This document shows, piece by piece, positions 54,623 to 62,718 of a stretch of 64,000 bases of DNA. The notes under the pieces were generated by a model, which searched no databases, had not been told where the DNA came from, and worked only from the letters and a program-made list of their open reading frames with translations. Made by a program: the position numbers and the translations under genes. Source of the stretch: Sphingomonas sp. 8AM (GTDB lineage: Bacteria > Pseudomonadota > Alphaproteobacteria > Sphingomonadales > Sphingomonadaceae); assembly GCF_902506455.1 (NCBI RefSeq), contig NZ_LR733844.1:1857661-1921660 (forward strand). Direction: 5' to 3'. Every line of letters begins with the position of its first letter. Position 1 is the stretch's first letter.

Positions 54623-56461
54623 ATGTTCAAAACCCTGAGCATACCGAGGAAGCTTGGCTTCTCCTTCCTCGTTATCAATGCCTCGGCGGCGATCATGATG
54701 GTCGTCTTCTTCGCCAACATCTGGATGATCCGTGCGGCGACGGCGAACAACAACCACAGTCAGGAAGTCTATGCCAAGGCGCTGACGCTGGAGACGTCGA
54801 TCCTGCGTGAGAACAGCCAGTTGCGCGGCTATCTGGTCACCGCGGATCCGTCCTACCTCAAATCGTACAACGAAGCGCGCGAGGAATATGATCAGACCAC
54901 CGTCGCGCTGGAGAAGCTGCTGTCCGATCCGGTGCGCCGCGCGCTGGTCCTGACCTCGCGTGAGGAAACCGCCAAGTGGCGGGAGGCGTGGAGCAATCGG
55001 CTGGTCGCGATGGTGAAGGCCGGGCAGCGCGAGGCTGCCGAACAGGCGGTCCGCGACGCTGGCAAGAAGGTACTGACCAGCGCGGTCGTGTTGCCGCTAC
55101 GCGATCTGCGCGAGCAGGAAACCGCGGCCATCGAGGAGAATGCCGCAAGCCAGGCGCAGGCGCTGACCACCGCGACGATCGCGCTGGTGCTGGGTGGCAT
55201 CGCGCTGATCGGGATCGCGGTCATGCTTCAGATGGCGCTGAGCCGCAGCATCGTGCGCCCGATCAGCGCGCTGACCCGCCGCATGGCTGATCTGGCCGCA
55301 GGCAAGAGCGCGATCGACGTGCCCGATACCGCGCGGGCCGACGAACTGGGCGATATGGCGCGCGCGGTGCTCGTGTTCCGCGACGCGGCGCAGGCCAAGC
55401 TGACCGCGGATCAGGAACGCGAACTGGCGATGCGCGCGATCGGTGACGGCTTGCACCGTCTGTCGGAGGCGGACCTGACCGTGCGGCTGACCGCGCTGCC
55501 GGGTTCCTATGCGGTGCTGTCGAAGGATTTCAACGGCGCCGTCGGCAAGCTGTCCGACCTGACCTGCAACGTGCGGCGTAGCGTCGAGACGATCAAGCAG
55601 AATGCCGAGGAGATCAGCCAGTCGGCGCGCGATCTGTCGGCACGCAGCGAGCAGCAGGCGTCGAGCCTGCGCGAGACCGCCGCGGCGATGGACGAGATCA
55701 CCGGCACGGTGCGCGAAGGCGCGACCAACGCCGCCGACGCGAACAAGGCGATGGCCGAGGCCCGCGACGCCGCGCAGCAGGGCGGCGAGGTCGTCCGCAA
55801 GTCGGTCGAGGCGATGAACGGCATCGACAAGGCCAGTCGCGAGATCGCCGACATCATCAGCGTGATCGACGGAATTGCTTTTCAGACCAACCTGCTCGCG
55901 CTCAACGCGGGGGTCGAGGCCGCGCGCGCGGGTGAGGCGGGCAAGGGCTTTGCGGTGGTCGCGAACGAAGTGCGTGCGCTCGCGCAGCGTTCCGCCGACG
56001 CCGCTGCCGATGTGAAGACGCGCATCCTGTCGGCAATCCACCACGTCAAATCGGGCGTCGATCTGGTCGACGAGACCGGGCAGGCACTGGAGCAGATCAT
56101 CGACCGCGTCGGCAGCGTCAGCGTCATCATGGCAACGATCGCACGCGCCTCCGACCATCAGGCCGAGAGCCTGGGTCAGGTGAACATCGCGATCAACGAG
56201 ATGGACGGCGTAACGCAGCAGAATGCCGCCATGGTCGAGGAGTCGACCGCCGCCGCGAGCCTGTTGGCCCGCGAATCCGAGCAGCTGGCGGGCGCGGTGG
56301 CGATCTTTACCGTCGACGAACCTAACGCCCGCCCGGTGCCGTTGCCGTTGCCGGTGAGCACGCCACGCGCCCGGCACATCACCGCCCCGACGCGCCCGGC
56401 GCCGCGCACCATCGGTAATACCGCGCTGGCGACGAGCGAGGACGACTGGTCGGCGTTCTGA
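54623..56461 (+). CDS. Methyl-accepting chemotaxis protein with CHASE3-type sensor
   Basis: 612 residues. Transmembrane helices at about 12-34 and 183-205 flank a helical periplasmic CHASE3-like domain; a HAMP domain (about 206-260) and a second HAMP-like segment (285-320) lead to the signalling domain with the hairpin tip IDGIAFQTNLLALNAGVEAARAGEAG and the KGFAVVANEVRALAQRSA arm. Methylation-region residues are Gln/Glu-rich on both sides. The protein ends EDDWSAF, resembling the NWETF tether that recruits CheR and CheB. It probably feeds the adjacent che operon. Signal unknown. Confidence 0.94.
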   Translation: MFKTLSIPRKLGFSFLVINASAAIMMVVFFANIWMIRAATANNNHSQEVYAKALTLETSILRENSQLRGYLVTADPSYLKSYNEAREEYDQTTVALEKLLSDPVRRALVLTSREETAKWREAWSNRLVAMVKAGQREAAEQAVRDAGKKVLTSAVVLPLRDLREQETAAIEENAASQAQALTTATIALVLGGIALIGIAVMLQMALSRSIVRPISALTRRMADLAAGKSAIDVPDTARADELGDMARAVLVFRDAAQAKLTADQERELAMRAIGDGLHRLSEADLTVRLTALPGSYAVLSKDFNGAVGKLSDLTCNVRRSVETIKQNAEEISQSARDLSARSEQQASSLRETAAAMDEITGTVREGATNAADANKAMAEARDAAQQGGEVVRKSVEAMNGIDKASREIADIISVIDGIAFQTNLLALNAGVEAARAGEAGKGFAVVANEVRALAQRSADAAADVKTRILSAIHHVKSGVDLVDETGQALEQIIDRVGSVSVIMATIARASDHQAESLGQVNIAINEMDGVTQQNAAMVEESTAAASLLARESEQLAGAVAIFTVDEPNARPVPLPLPVSTPRARHITAPTRPAPRTIGNTALATSEDDWSAF

Positions 56462-56471
56462 CCATTTGTGC

Positions 56472-56494
56472 GCTGCCCCGGATTGGTCCGGGCA
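56472..56494 (+). terminator. Hairpin after the chemoreceptor gene
   Basis: CTGCCCCGGATTGGTCCGGGCAG, a strong GC stem with a short loop 11 bp past the receptor stop, followed by TATTATTTCG. It is a likely terminator, also related to family A hairpins. Confidence 0.6.
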
Positions 56495-56523
56495 GTATTA
56501 TTTCGATCCGGACACGCTCTTTC

Positions 56524-56598
56524 GTCATTGCGAGCGTAGCGAAGCAATCCAGGGCGTCCTGGTCCGGCCCTGGATTGCTTCGCTACGCTCGCAATGAC
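56524..56598. repeat. Palindromic repeat, family B (copy 5)
   Basis: GTCATTGCGAGCGTAGCGAA.. mirrored by ..TTCGCTACGCTCGCAATGAC, followed at about 56619-56640 by half of a family A element (CGGATCAAGTCCGGGGCGTC). It lies between the convergent receptor and fucosidase genes. Confidence 0.78.
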
Positions 56599-56660
56599 GA
56601 TAGCAGAAGAAGCGAGGCTGCGGATCAAGTCCGGGGCGTCGATTGGATGTCAGGCGATAC

Positions 56661-58562
56661 TTACCCCGTAAACGCGCCGATCTCGGCCACCGTCAGATTT
56701 CCCGCCGGGATCGCCGGTGCCGCGAAGCGCAGCCGCAGGAAGCGCGCCTGCCGTACCGCGAACGGCACGCGCTGCGTGGCGAGCGCATAGGCGATGTTGC
56801 CGAACTCGCCGGTTGCCGCCGGCACCCAGCTTTTGCCATCCACGCTCGTCTCCGCATCATAGCCGCGCGGTGGTGCGGTGTCCTTGGCGATGGTGCGCGA
56901 CGGCGTCAGGCTGAAGCCGGCGAGCGCCAGCACGCGGCCGAGATCGATTGTCACGCTGGCGGGGTTAGCGGCAGTCGGTGCCGGCACCGTCCAGCGGGTT
57001 TGGGCGTCGCCGTCGATCAACCTCTCCGCGCCATTAGCGGTGGCGCTGACGATCGACCAGCCCTGCCGGGGGATGATCGTCGGATCGGACACCTTGGGCG
57101 GTGCGACAGGGATGGGCTGGACCTGTCGGAACAACGATATTTCGCTGATCGCCGGACAGGCGGGGGCGTCGAGGATGCGCAACCGCAGCCGGCGTGCCGA
57201 CGAGGGTGTGGGCAAGCGCACGATTCGCTGCGCGCTGATGCACTCATGTTCGGCGACGGTGCGCCATTGGCCGCTTTCCTCGAGGTCAATCGCGAACTTG
57301 GTGACGCGAACGCCGAGCGGAAGATATTCGCGCAACCGGATTACGTCGAATTTCCGGCCCGGCGGCAGGTCGAGCGTCAGCGTCGGTGTCGTGTCGCCAT
57401 CGGGGGTCGACCAATAGGTGTCGCGCTGCCCGTCGAGCACCCGCGACGCGGCGAAGGCGCGCCCGCGCTCGGCGCTGGCATGCGCGACCGCGCCCTGCGC
57501 CAGATCGCGCGCATAGGTTCGCGCCTGTGCTTCGCCAAAGCTCTTGAGCACCGCCGCGTCATGGTCGGCGACACGGCCGCGGCGATCGGGTGGGATATTG
57601 AGGTGCATGTTGGTGCCGCGTCCGACCGACTCGTCGAAATAGCGCAGCAGGCGGGCGGGGCTCTTCACCTTGGCATCCTCGTCGGCGTGATAGAACCAGC
57701 CGGGGCGGATCGAGGTGTTGGTTTCGGCGGGCCACCACAAGGGTGCGCCGCGCACGCCCGAATTGCCTTCGGACTGGACGTAGGGATGCGCTGGCATCGT
57801 CGGCCAGCACGGATCGCCCGCGACGCCGTCCTCGTTGCCGACCCAGCGGATGTCGGCGCCGTACGGGTCGAAGGTGCACGCCATCGGCTGATGCTGGTGG
57901 ACCAGCGCGATGATCGACGGCCAGTTGTAATATTTCGGCGCGTCGATCTTCCGCGTCTCGCGCGCACCGCCATAATAGCCGTCACCGCCGTTCGCGCCGT
58001 CGAACCAGAATTCGAACAGCTCACCATAGCGGGTGCAGAGTTCGACCACTTGCTTGCGGTAATAATCGATGTACGCCGGGCGACCATATTCGGCGTGATT
58101 GCGATCCCAAGGCGACAGATACAGGCCGAAGGCGAGCCCGGCGCGGCGTGTCGCCTTCTCCATCTCGCCGACGATATCGCCCTTGCCGCCCTTGTAGGGG
58201 CTGTTGCGGATGCAATGTTCGGTCTGCAGCGTCGGCCACAGACAGAAGCCGTCGTGATGCTTCGCGGTGAGGATGATCCCGCGCATCCCGCCCGCCTTGG
58301 CCGCAGCGACGATCTGGTCGGGGTCGAAGTCGGTGGGGTTGAAGAGCTTGGGGCTCTCGTCGCCGTAACCCCATTCGCGATCGGTGAAGGTGTTGATCGA
58401 GAAATGGATGAATGCGTATTGCTCGCGCATGTGCCATGCGGCCTGCCGCTTGGAGGGCGTCGCGCCCCACGGGCGTGGCGCGGCAGTATTCTGCGCGAAC
58501 GCGGGCAGCGCGGTGGTGGCGGCACCGGCGGCGATCAGCGCGCGGCGGGTGAGATCGGTCAT
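56661..58562 (-). CDS. GH29 alpha-L-fucosidase with C-terminal discoidin-type (CBM32-like) domain
   Basis: 633 residues. Signal region MTDLTRRALIAAGAATTALP has the twin-Arg pattern and ends AFAQ, suggesting Tat export. The GH29 catalytic domain (about 30-350) has HFSINTFTDREWGYGD, the family block AKHHDGFCLWP, and the nucleophile Asp in ELFEFWFDGANGG. The domain from about 350 includes F5/8 type C-like blocks (SRVLDGQRDTYWS, and ERLIDGDAQTRWT later), probably carbohydrate-binding. It would release fucose from glycans in the periplasm. It ends the minus-strand glycosidase cluster, 169 bp from the GH92 gene. Linkage specificity cannot be read from the sequence. Confidence 0.92.
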   Translation of the reverse strand: MTDLTRRALIAAGAATTALPAFAQNTAAPRPWGATPSKRQAAWHMREQYAFIHFSINTFTDREWGYGDESPKLFNPTDFDPDQIVAAAKAGGMRGIILTAKHHDGFCLWPTLQTEHCIRNSPYKGGKGDIVGEMEKATRRAGLAFGLYLSPWDRNHAEYGRPAYIDYYRKQVVELCTRYGELFEFWFDGANGGDGYYGGARETRKIDAPKYYNWPSIIALVHQHQPMACTFDPYGADIRWVGNEDGVAGDPCWPTMPAHPYVQSEGNSGVRGAPLWWPAETNTSIRPGWFYHADEDAKVKSPARLLRYFDESVGRGTNMHLNIPPDRRGRVADHDAAVLKSFGEAQARTYARDLAQGAVAHASAERGRAFAASRVLDGQRDTYWSTPDGDTTPTLTLDLPPGRKFDVIRLREYLPLGVRVTKFAIDLEESGQWRTVAEHECISAQRIVRLPTPSSARRLRLRILDAPACPAISEISLFRQVQPIPVAPPKVSDPTIIPRQGWSIVSATANGAERLIDGDAQTRWTVPAPTAANPASVTIDLGRVLALAGFSLTPSRTIAKDTAPPRGYDAETSVDGKSWVPAATGEFGNIAYALATQRVPFAVRQARFLRLRFAAPAIPAGNLTVAEIGAFTG

Positions 58563-58588
58563 CGGGGGCTCCTGATGAGATTACTTGC

Positions 58589-58681
58589 CGTCACCCCGGC
58601 GAAGGCCGGGGCCCAGTTGGGGCACGTCGCCGTATCTCGCGAGCGGCCCGATACTGGACCCCGGCCTTCGCCGGGGTAACG
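58589..58681. repeat. Inverted hairpin pair (GGCGAAGGCCGGGG family)
   Basis: GTCACCCCGGCGAAGGCCGG..GGCCCAG faces CTGGACCCCGGCCTTCGCCG..GGGTAACGG. A variant of the family A pair with a different loop, between GH29 and GH92 genes; a single half occurs at 62600-62627. Confidence 0.65.
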
Positions 58682-58731
58682 GTAGAGGGTGGGGTGACGA
58701 CGATCGGGGGCGAGGCGGCTGGAGAGCGGCA

Positions 58732-61044
58732 TTATGCCGGCGTCCGCCCGAACGATGGCGGACGATCCGCCAACGCGCGGCCGAATGCCGGGTTCGGCGC
58801 CTCGCTCATCGTGAAGCGCAGCGTCCCACCCTTCACCAGATCGGCGTGCGCGATCCAGCTTTTCGTCCACGGCCGGCCGTTCCACGTCACCGCAGTCACA
58901 TAAGGCGTGGCGGCCGTGTTGCCGGGTGCCTCGACCACCAGCCTTTTGCCCCCGGGCAGCGCCAGCGTCGCGCGCTCGAAGAGCGGCGAGCCGAACACAT
59001 AAACCGCCTCGACCGGATCGACCGGATAGAAGCCGAGCGACGACATCACGAACCACGCGCTCATCTGCCCGCAATCGTCGTTGCCGATCACGCCGTTCGG
59101 GTCGTTCCTGTACATCTCGGCGAGCAGGCGGCGCACCATCCGCTGTGTCTTCCACGGCGCGCCGACATAAGCGTAGAGATAGGCGACATGCTGGTCGGGC
59201 TCGTTGCCGTGTGCATATTGGCCGACCAGCCCGCTGATGTCGGGCGGCGCGTTCTTTGGCAGCGTCGACGGCGCGGTGAACAGCGCGTCGAGCTTCGCCT
59301 CGAAATTTGCGTCGCCGCCGATGTGCGCGATCAGGCCATAGACGTCATGCTGGTTGAGGAACGTCGCCTGCCAGCCGTTCGCCTCGGTATAGTCGCGCCA
59401 CCACGGCTTGGGCATGTGGCCAAGCTGGATCGGGTCATAGTCGTTCCACCACGACCCATCCGCGAAGCGCGGGCGCGCGAAGCCGATCGAGGCGTCGATG
59501 ACGTTGCGCCAATTCCCCGAGCGCTTGAGCAGCCGTGCCGACTCGGCCTCGGCACCCGCGACGCGCGCGATCTTCGACGAGGCCCAGTCGTCATAGGCAT
59601 ATTCCTGCGTCCGGCTGACGCTCTCGAACCATTTGTCGGCCGGGACATAGCCCTTGGCGTCGTACAGGTCGCGGCCCTTGCTGTTGTCGAGATCGGGCGC
59701 GCTGAAGTCGAACGAGCGTTTGGCGATCGCCGGCCACGCCGCGGCATAATCGGCGGGGATGCCCTTGGCGTGCGCCTCGGCGAGCACCGACACCCCGTGC
59801 CAGCCCATCATCGTACCGGTCTCGACCCCCTGCAACGGCCAGACCAGCGGGCCATACGGGCTCTGCTGCGTTTGGCGGATCAGGTCGTCGACCAGCGACT
59901 TGACGCGATCCGGCGCGACGATCGTCAGCAGCGGGTGGAGCGCGCGATACGTGTCCCACAGCGAATAGGTCGAATAGGCGCGCTGGCCGGCGGGAACGGT
60001 GTGCACCTGCCGGTCGAGCCCGACATAGCGGCCGTCGACATCCGAGAAGAGCGTCGGCGCGACCATCGTGTGGTAGAGCGCGCTCGCCATGATCGTGCGC
60101 TGGTCGGCGGTGCCGCCCTCGACGGTGATCGCGCCCAGCGCCCCGGCCCAGCGGCGCGCGGCGGCGCGACGGACGCTGTCGAAGTCACCGCGCCCGGCTT
60201 CGGTCTTCAGGTTCGCGCGCGCACCTGCGACATCGACCGCCGAGATGCCGCAGCGGACGACGATCGGCGCGGCGCCGGCATCGTCGTAGAACAGCACCGC
60301 CTTGACGCGCTTCGCCGCGACGCCGGTTGCGCCCTTCGGCTGCTCTGCATCATCGTCGCCGTAGAAGACGACGCGGTCGGGCTTGCGGGACAGCTGCATC
60401 GCCAAGTGGATGCGCCGGCCCTTCGCCCAGCGATGCACGCGGCGGCTGCCGGTCAGCGTGCCGTCGGCGTCGAGATTGAGGCTGCCGTCGTCGATCAGCG
60501 GCCCGCTGTCCCATTTATCGAGGATCATGTGTGCCATGTCGATCAGGATGTGACCGGCGCCCTTCGGGAAGGTGTAGCGGTGCCAGCCGGTTCGCTCCGT
60601 GACGGTCAGCTCGGCGCGCACGCCGCTTTCCAGCGCAACGCGGTAATAGCCCGGCTCGGCATGTTCGTCCGAGTAACGCTGGCGGTAGCCTTGATCCGGC
60701 GCCTCGATCGGGCCGGGCTGAAGTCGCACCGGCCCACGCGTCGGCACGACCAGCACATCGAGCATATCGCCGATACCGGTGCCCGACAAATGCGTGTGGC
60801 TGAACCCCATGATCGAGCCGTCACCATGGTGATAGCCCGAACAGGTGTCCCAGCGCGCGACGTCGGTGTCGGGCGACAGCTGCACCATCCCGAACGGCAA
60901 GGTCGCGCCGGGATAGGTGTGGCCGTCGCCGCCGGTGCCGACGAACAGGTTCGGCGCGGCGCGGCGCGGCGCGGCGGCGAAAGCCGGCAGCGGGGTGACC
61001 GCGACGGTGGCAGTAGTCGCGAGCAAGGCGCGGCGAGTGAGCAT
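58732..61044 (-). CDS. GH92 exo-alpha-mannosidase
   Basis: 770 residues. N-terminal MLTRRALLATTATVAVTPLP is a twin-Arg-like signal ending AFAAAP. GH92 enzymes are calcium-dependent and release terminal mannose from N-glycans and fungal mannan (alpha-1,2, -1,3, -1,4 or -1,6 depending on member). Family motifs: GTGGDGHTYPGATLPFGMVQ near the N-terminus, SLWDTYRALHPL, GNEPDQHVAYLYAYVG and GNDDCGQMSAWFVMSSLGF, with acidic catalytic and calcium residues in the last two. Its ATG immediately follows the GH125 TAA (61045), so the two are co-translated. Periplasmic location is inferred. Confidence 0.94.
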   Translation of the reverse strand: MLTRRALLATTATVAVTPLPAFAAAPRRAAPNLFVGTGGDGHTYPGATLPFGMVQLSPDTDVARWDTCSGYHHGDGSIMGFSHTHLSGTGIGDMLDVLVVPTRGPVRLQPGPIEAPDQGYRQRYSDEHAEPGYYRVALESGVRAELTVTERTGWHRYTFPKGAGHILIDMAHMILDKWDSGPLIDDGSLNLDADGTLTGSRRVHRWAKGRRIHLAMQLSRKPDRVVFYGDDDAEQPKGATGVAAKRVKAVLFYDDAGAAPIVVRCGISAVDVAGARANLKTEAGRGDFDSVRRAAARRWAGALGAITVEGGTADQRTIMASALYHTMVAPTLFSDVDGRYVGLDRQVHTVPAGQRAYSTYSLWDTYRALHPLLTIVAPDRVKSLVDDLIRQTQQSPYGPLVWPLQGVETGTMMGWHGVSVLAEAHAKGIPADYAAAWPAIAKRSFDFSAPDLDNSKGRDLYDAKGYVPADKWFESVSRTQEYAYDDWASSKIARVAGAEAESARLLKRSGNWRNVIDASIGFARPRFADGSWWNDYDPIQLGHMPKPWWRDYTEANGWQATFLNQHDVYGLIAHIGGDANFEAKLDALFTAPSTLPKNAPPDISGLVGQYAHGNEPDQHVAYLYAYVGAPWKTQRMVRRLLAEMYRNDPNGVIGNDDCGQMSAWFVMSSLGFYPVDPVEAVYVFGSPLFERATLALPGGKRLVVEAPGNTAATPYVTAVTWNGRPWTKSWIAHADLVKGGTLRFTMSEAPNPAFGRALADRPPSFGRTPA

Positions 61045-62469
61045 TTACAGGGCTTCCTTGAGGATCTCGGGGTTCGTGCGCGCGAGCCGCACGATCAGTT
61101 CGCCAAACAGTCCGTTCGCCCAGGCGAACCAGTGACGTGTCCATCTGGCGGGGTCGTTCATGTCGAGGGTCTCGTGCATGAAGCCGGTGCCCGCATCGGT
61201 GTCGCGCAAGGTTTTCAGGCAGATGCGGATCGTGGCCGCATCGGTGGTGGAGAGCGCGCGGACGATCAGCGACATTGGCCAGATCTGCCCGAGCCCGACG
61301 TGCGGCCCGCCGATTCCTTCGCCCGCCGTGCCGCGGAAGAAATAGGGGTTGGCCTCGCTCCACGCCGCCGCCTCGGTGCGCCGCCAGAGCGCATCGTCGG
61401 TGGCGACGCAGCCGAGGTAATTGAGGCCCGAGAGCGAAGGGACATTGGCATCGTCCATGAAGAGTGCGTTGCCGAAGCCGTCGACCTCGAATGCCCACAC
61501 CTCACGACCGTCACGCAGCCGCATCGTGCCCCATTGCTTCAGCGCGGCTTCCACCTCGGCTGCGAGCGTGGTGGCGTCGGTGGCGAGCGCATTGTCCTGC
61601 GCGGCCTCGCTGGCCACGCGCGCCATTTCACGTAGCGCGGTGACCGCGAACAGGTTCGACGGGATCAGGAACGGATATTGGCAGGCGTCGTCGGAGGGGC
61701 GGAAACCGGAGACGATCAGCCCCACCGGGCGCATCGGATTGCCCCATCCTTCCAGCGGCATCATCTCGGTGTTGCGGTTCGAGGTACGCAGGAAGCTGTA
61801 CGGGCCGCGACCGCCCTTGCGTTGCTGCTCGCGGAAGGTGCGGACGCTTGCACGTGCGGCCGCGGCCCATGTCTTGTCGAAGGGACGGGCGTCGCGCGTC
61901 GCCTGCCAGTAACCGTGCGCGAGCCGCATCGGATAGCAGAGCGAATCGATCTCCCACTTCCGCTCGGCGACGCCCGGCTTCATGTCGGTCTGGTCCTTGA
62001 GCGACCATTCGAGGTCGGTTTTGGCCGCCGGGTCCTGCATGAAGGCATTGGCGTAAGGATCGATCAGGATCGACCGCGCCTGCCGCGCGATCAACCCGCG
62101 GAACAGCTCGCCGAGCTTCGGGTCGTCCTTCGCCAGATGCAGGTACGGCGTGACCTGCGCCGAGCTGTCGCGCAGCCACAGCGCGTTGATGTCGCCGGTG
62201 ATGACGAAGGCATCGGGCCGGCCGTCGACGGTGTCCATCTTGACGGTAGTGTCGAGCGTGTTCGGATAGCAATTGCCGAACATCCAGCGCAGCTTCGGGT
62301 CGGCGATCTGCTTCGACACGCGTGCGAGTTCCCGCTCGACCGCGGGCGAGGTGAAGCGACGGTCGGCGAGCGCGGGGCGCTTGCTGGCGAAGTCCGGCGC
62401 GGCGCTGAAGGCGGGCGTCGCGGCGAGCGCGGCGCTGCCGGCGAGGAAATGGCGGCGGGTCGGGGTCAT
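61045..62469 (-). CDS. GH125 exo-alpha-1,6-mannosidase
   Basis: 474 residues from ATG 62469, preceded by AAGGA seven bases upstream. A twin-Arg signal (MTPTRRHFLAGSAALAATPA) ends FSAAP. The (alpha/alpha)6 barrel has the family blocks DAFVITGDINALWLRDSSAQ, EIDSLCYPMRLAHGYW, FRPSDDACQYPFLIPSN, and GLGQIWPMSLIVRAL. Known GH125 enzymes are strict alpha-1,6-mannosidases acting by inversion. It ends directly before the GH92 ATG, so the mannosidases form one unit: GH125 for alpha-1,6 and GH92 for other mannose links. The upstream GH3 gene is 249 bp away. Confidence 0.93.
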   Translation of the reverse strand: MTPTRRHFLAGSAALAATPAFSAAPDFASKRPALADRRFTSPAVERELARVSKQIADPKLRWMFGNCYPNTLDTTVKMDTVDGRPDAFVITGDINALWLRDSSAQVTPYLHLAKDDPKLGELFRGLIARQARSILIDPYANAFMQDPAAKTDLEWSLKDQTDMKPGVAERKWEIDSLCYPMRLAHGYWQATRDARPFDKTWAAAARASVRTFREQQRKGGRGPYSFLRTSNRNTEMMPLEGWGNPMRPVGLIVSGFRPSDDACQYPFLIPSNLFAVTALREMARVASEAAQDNALATDATTLAAEVEAALKQWGTMRLRDGREVWAFEVDGFGNALFMDDANVPSLSGLNYLGCVATDDALWRRTEAAAWSEANPYFFRGTAGEGIGGPHVGLGQIWPMSLIVRALSTTDAATIRICLKTLRDTDAGTGFMHETLDMNDPARWTRHWFAWANGLFGELIVRLARTNPEILKEAL

Positions 62470-62490
62470 GAGCTCGTCCTTGCGTACATC

Positions 62491-62566
62491 GTCATTGGGA
62501 GAGCGGCGACGCAATCGAGGGCCAGCGCGCGACGCTCTGGACTGCTTCGCTGCGCTCGCAAAGACG
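62491..62566. repeat. Decayed palindromic repeat, family B (copy 6)
   Basis: GTCATTGGGAGAGCGGCGAC.. and ..TTCGCTGCGCTCGCAAAGAC show the family B plan with several substitutions, so it is an older copy. It lies upstream of the GH125 gene. Confidence 0.55.
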
Positions 62567-62599
62567 GGGAATGAGGCGGAACGTCACGGCACGCACTGC

Positions 62600-62627
62600 C
62601 GTCACCCCGGCGAAGGCCGGGGCGCAG
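62600..62627. repeat. Single hairpin of the GGCGAAGGCCGGGG family
   Basis: GTCACCCCGGCGAAGGCCGG..GGCGCAGG, one half of the pair seen at 58589-58681, in the 249-bp gap between GH3 and GH125 genes. Confidence 0.6.
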
Positions 62628-62718
62628 GTGGGAAGGTCGTCGTAAAGGAGCGCTGCGCGTCGTCATTGGCGTTCCGTAGCCGGGCTCCGGCCGCCGCCGG
62701 GGAACAGGTCGCGGGCGC

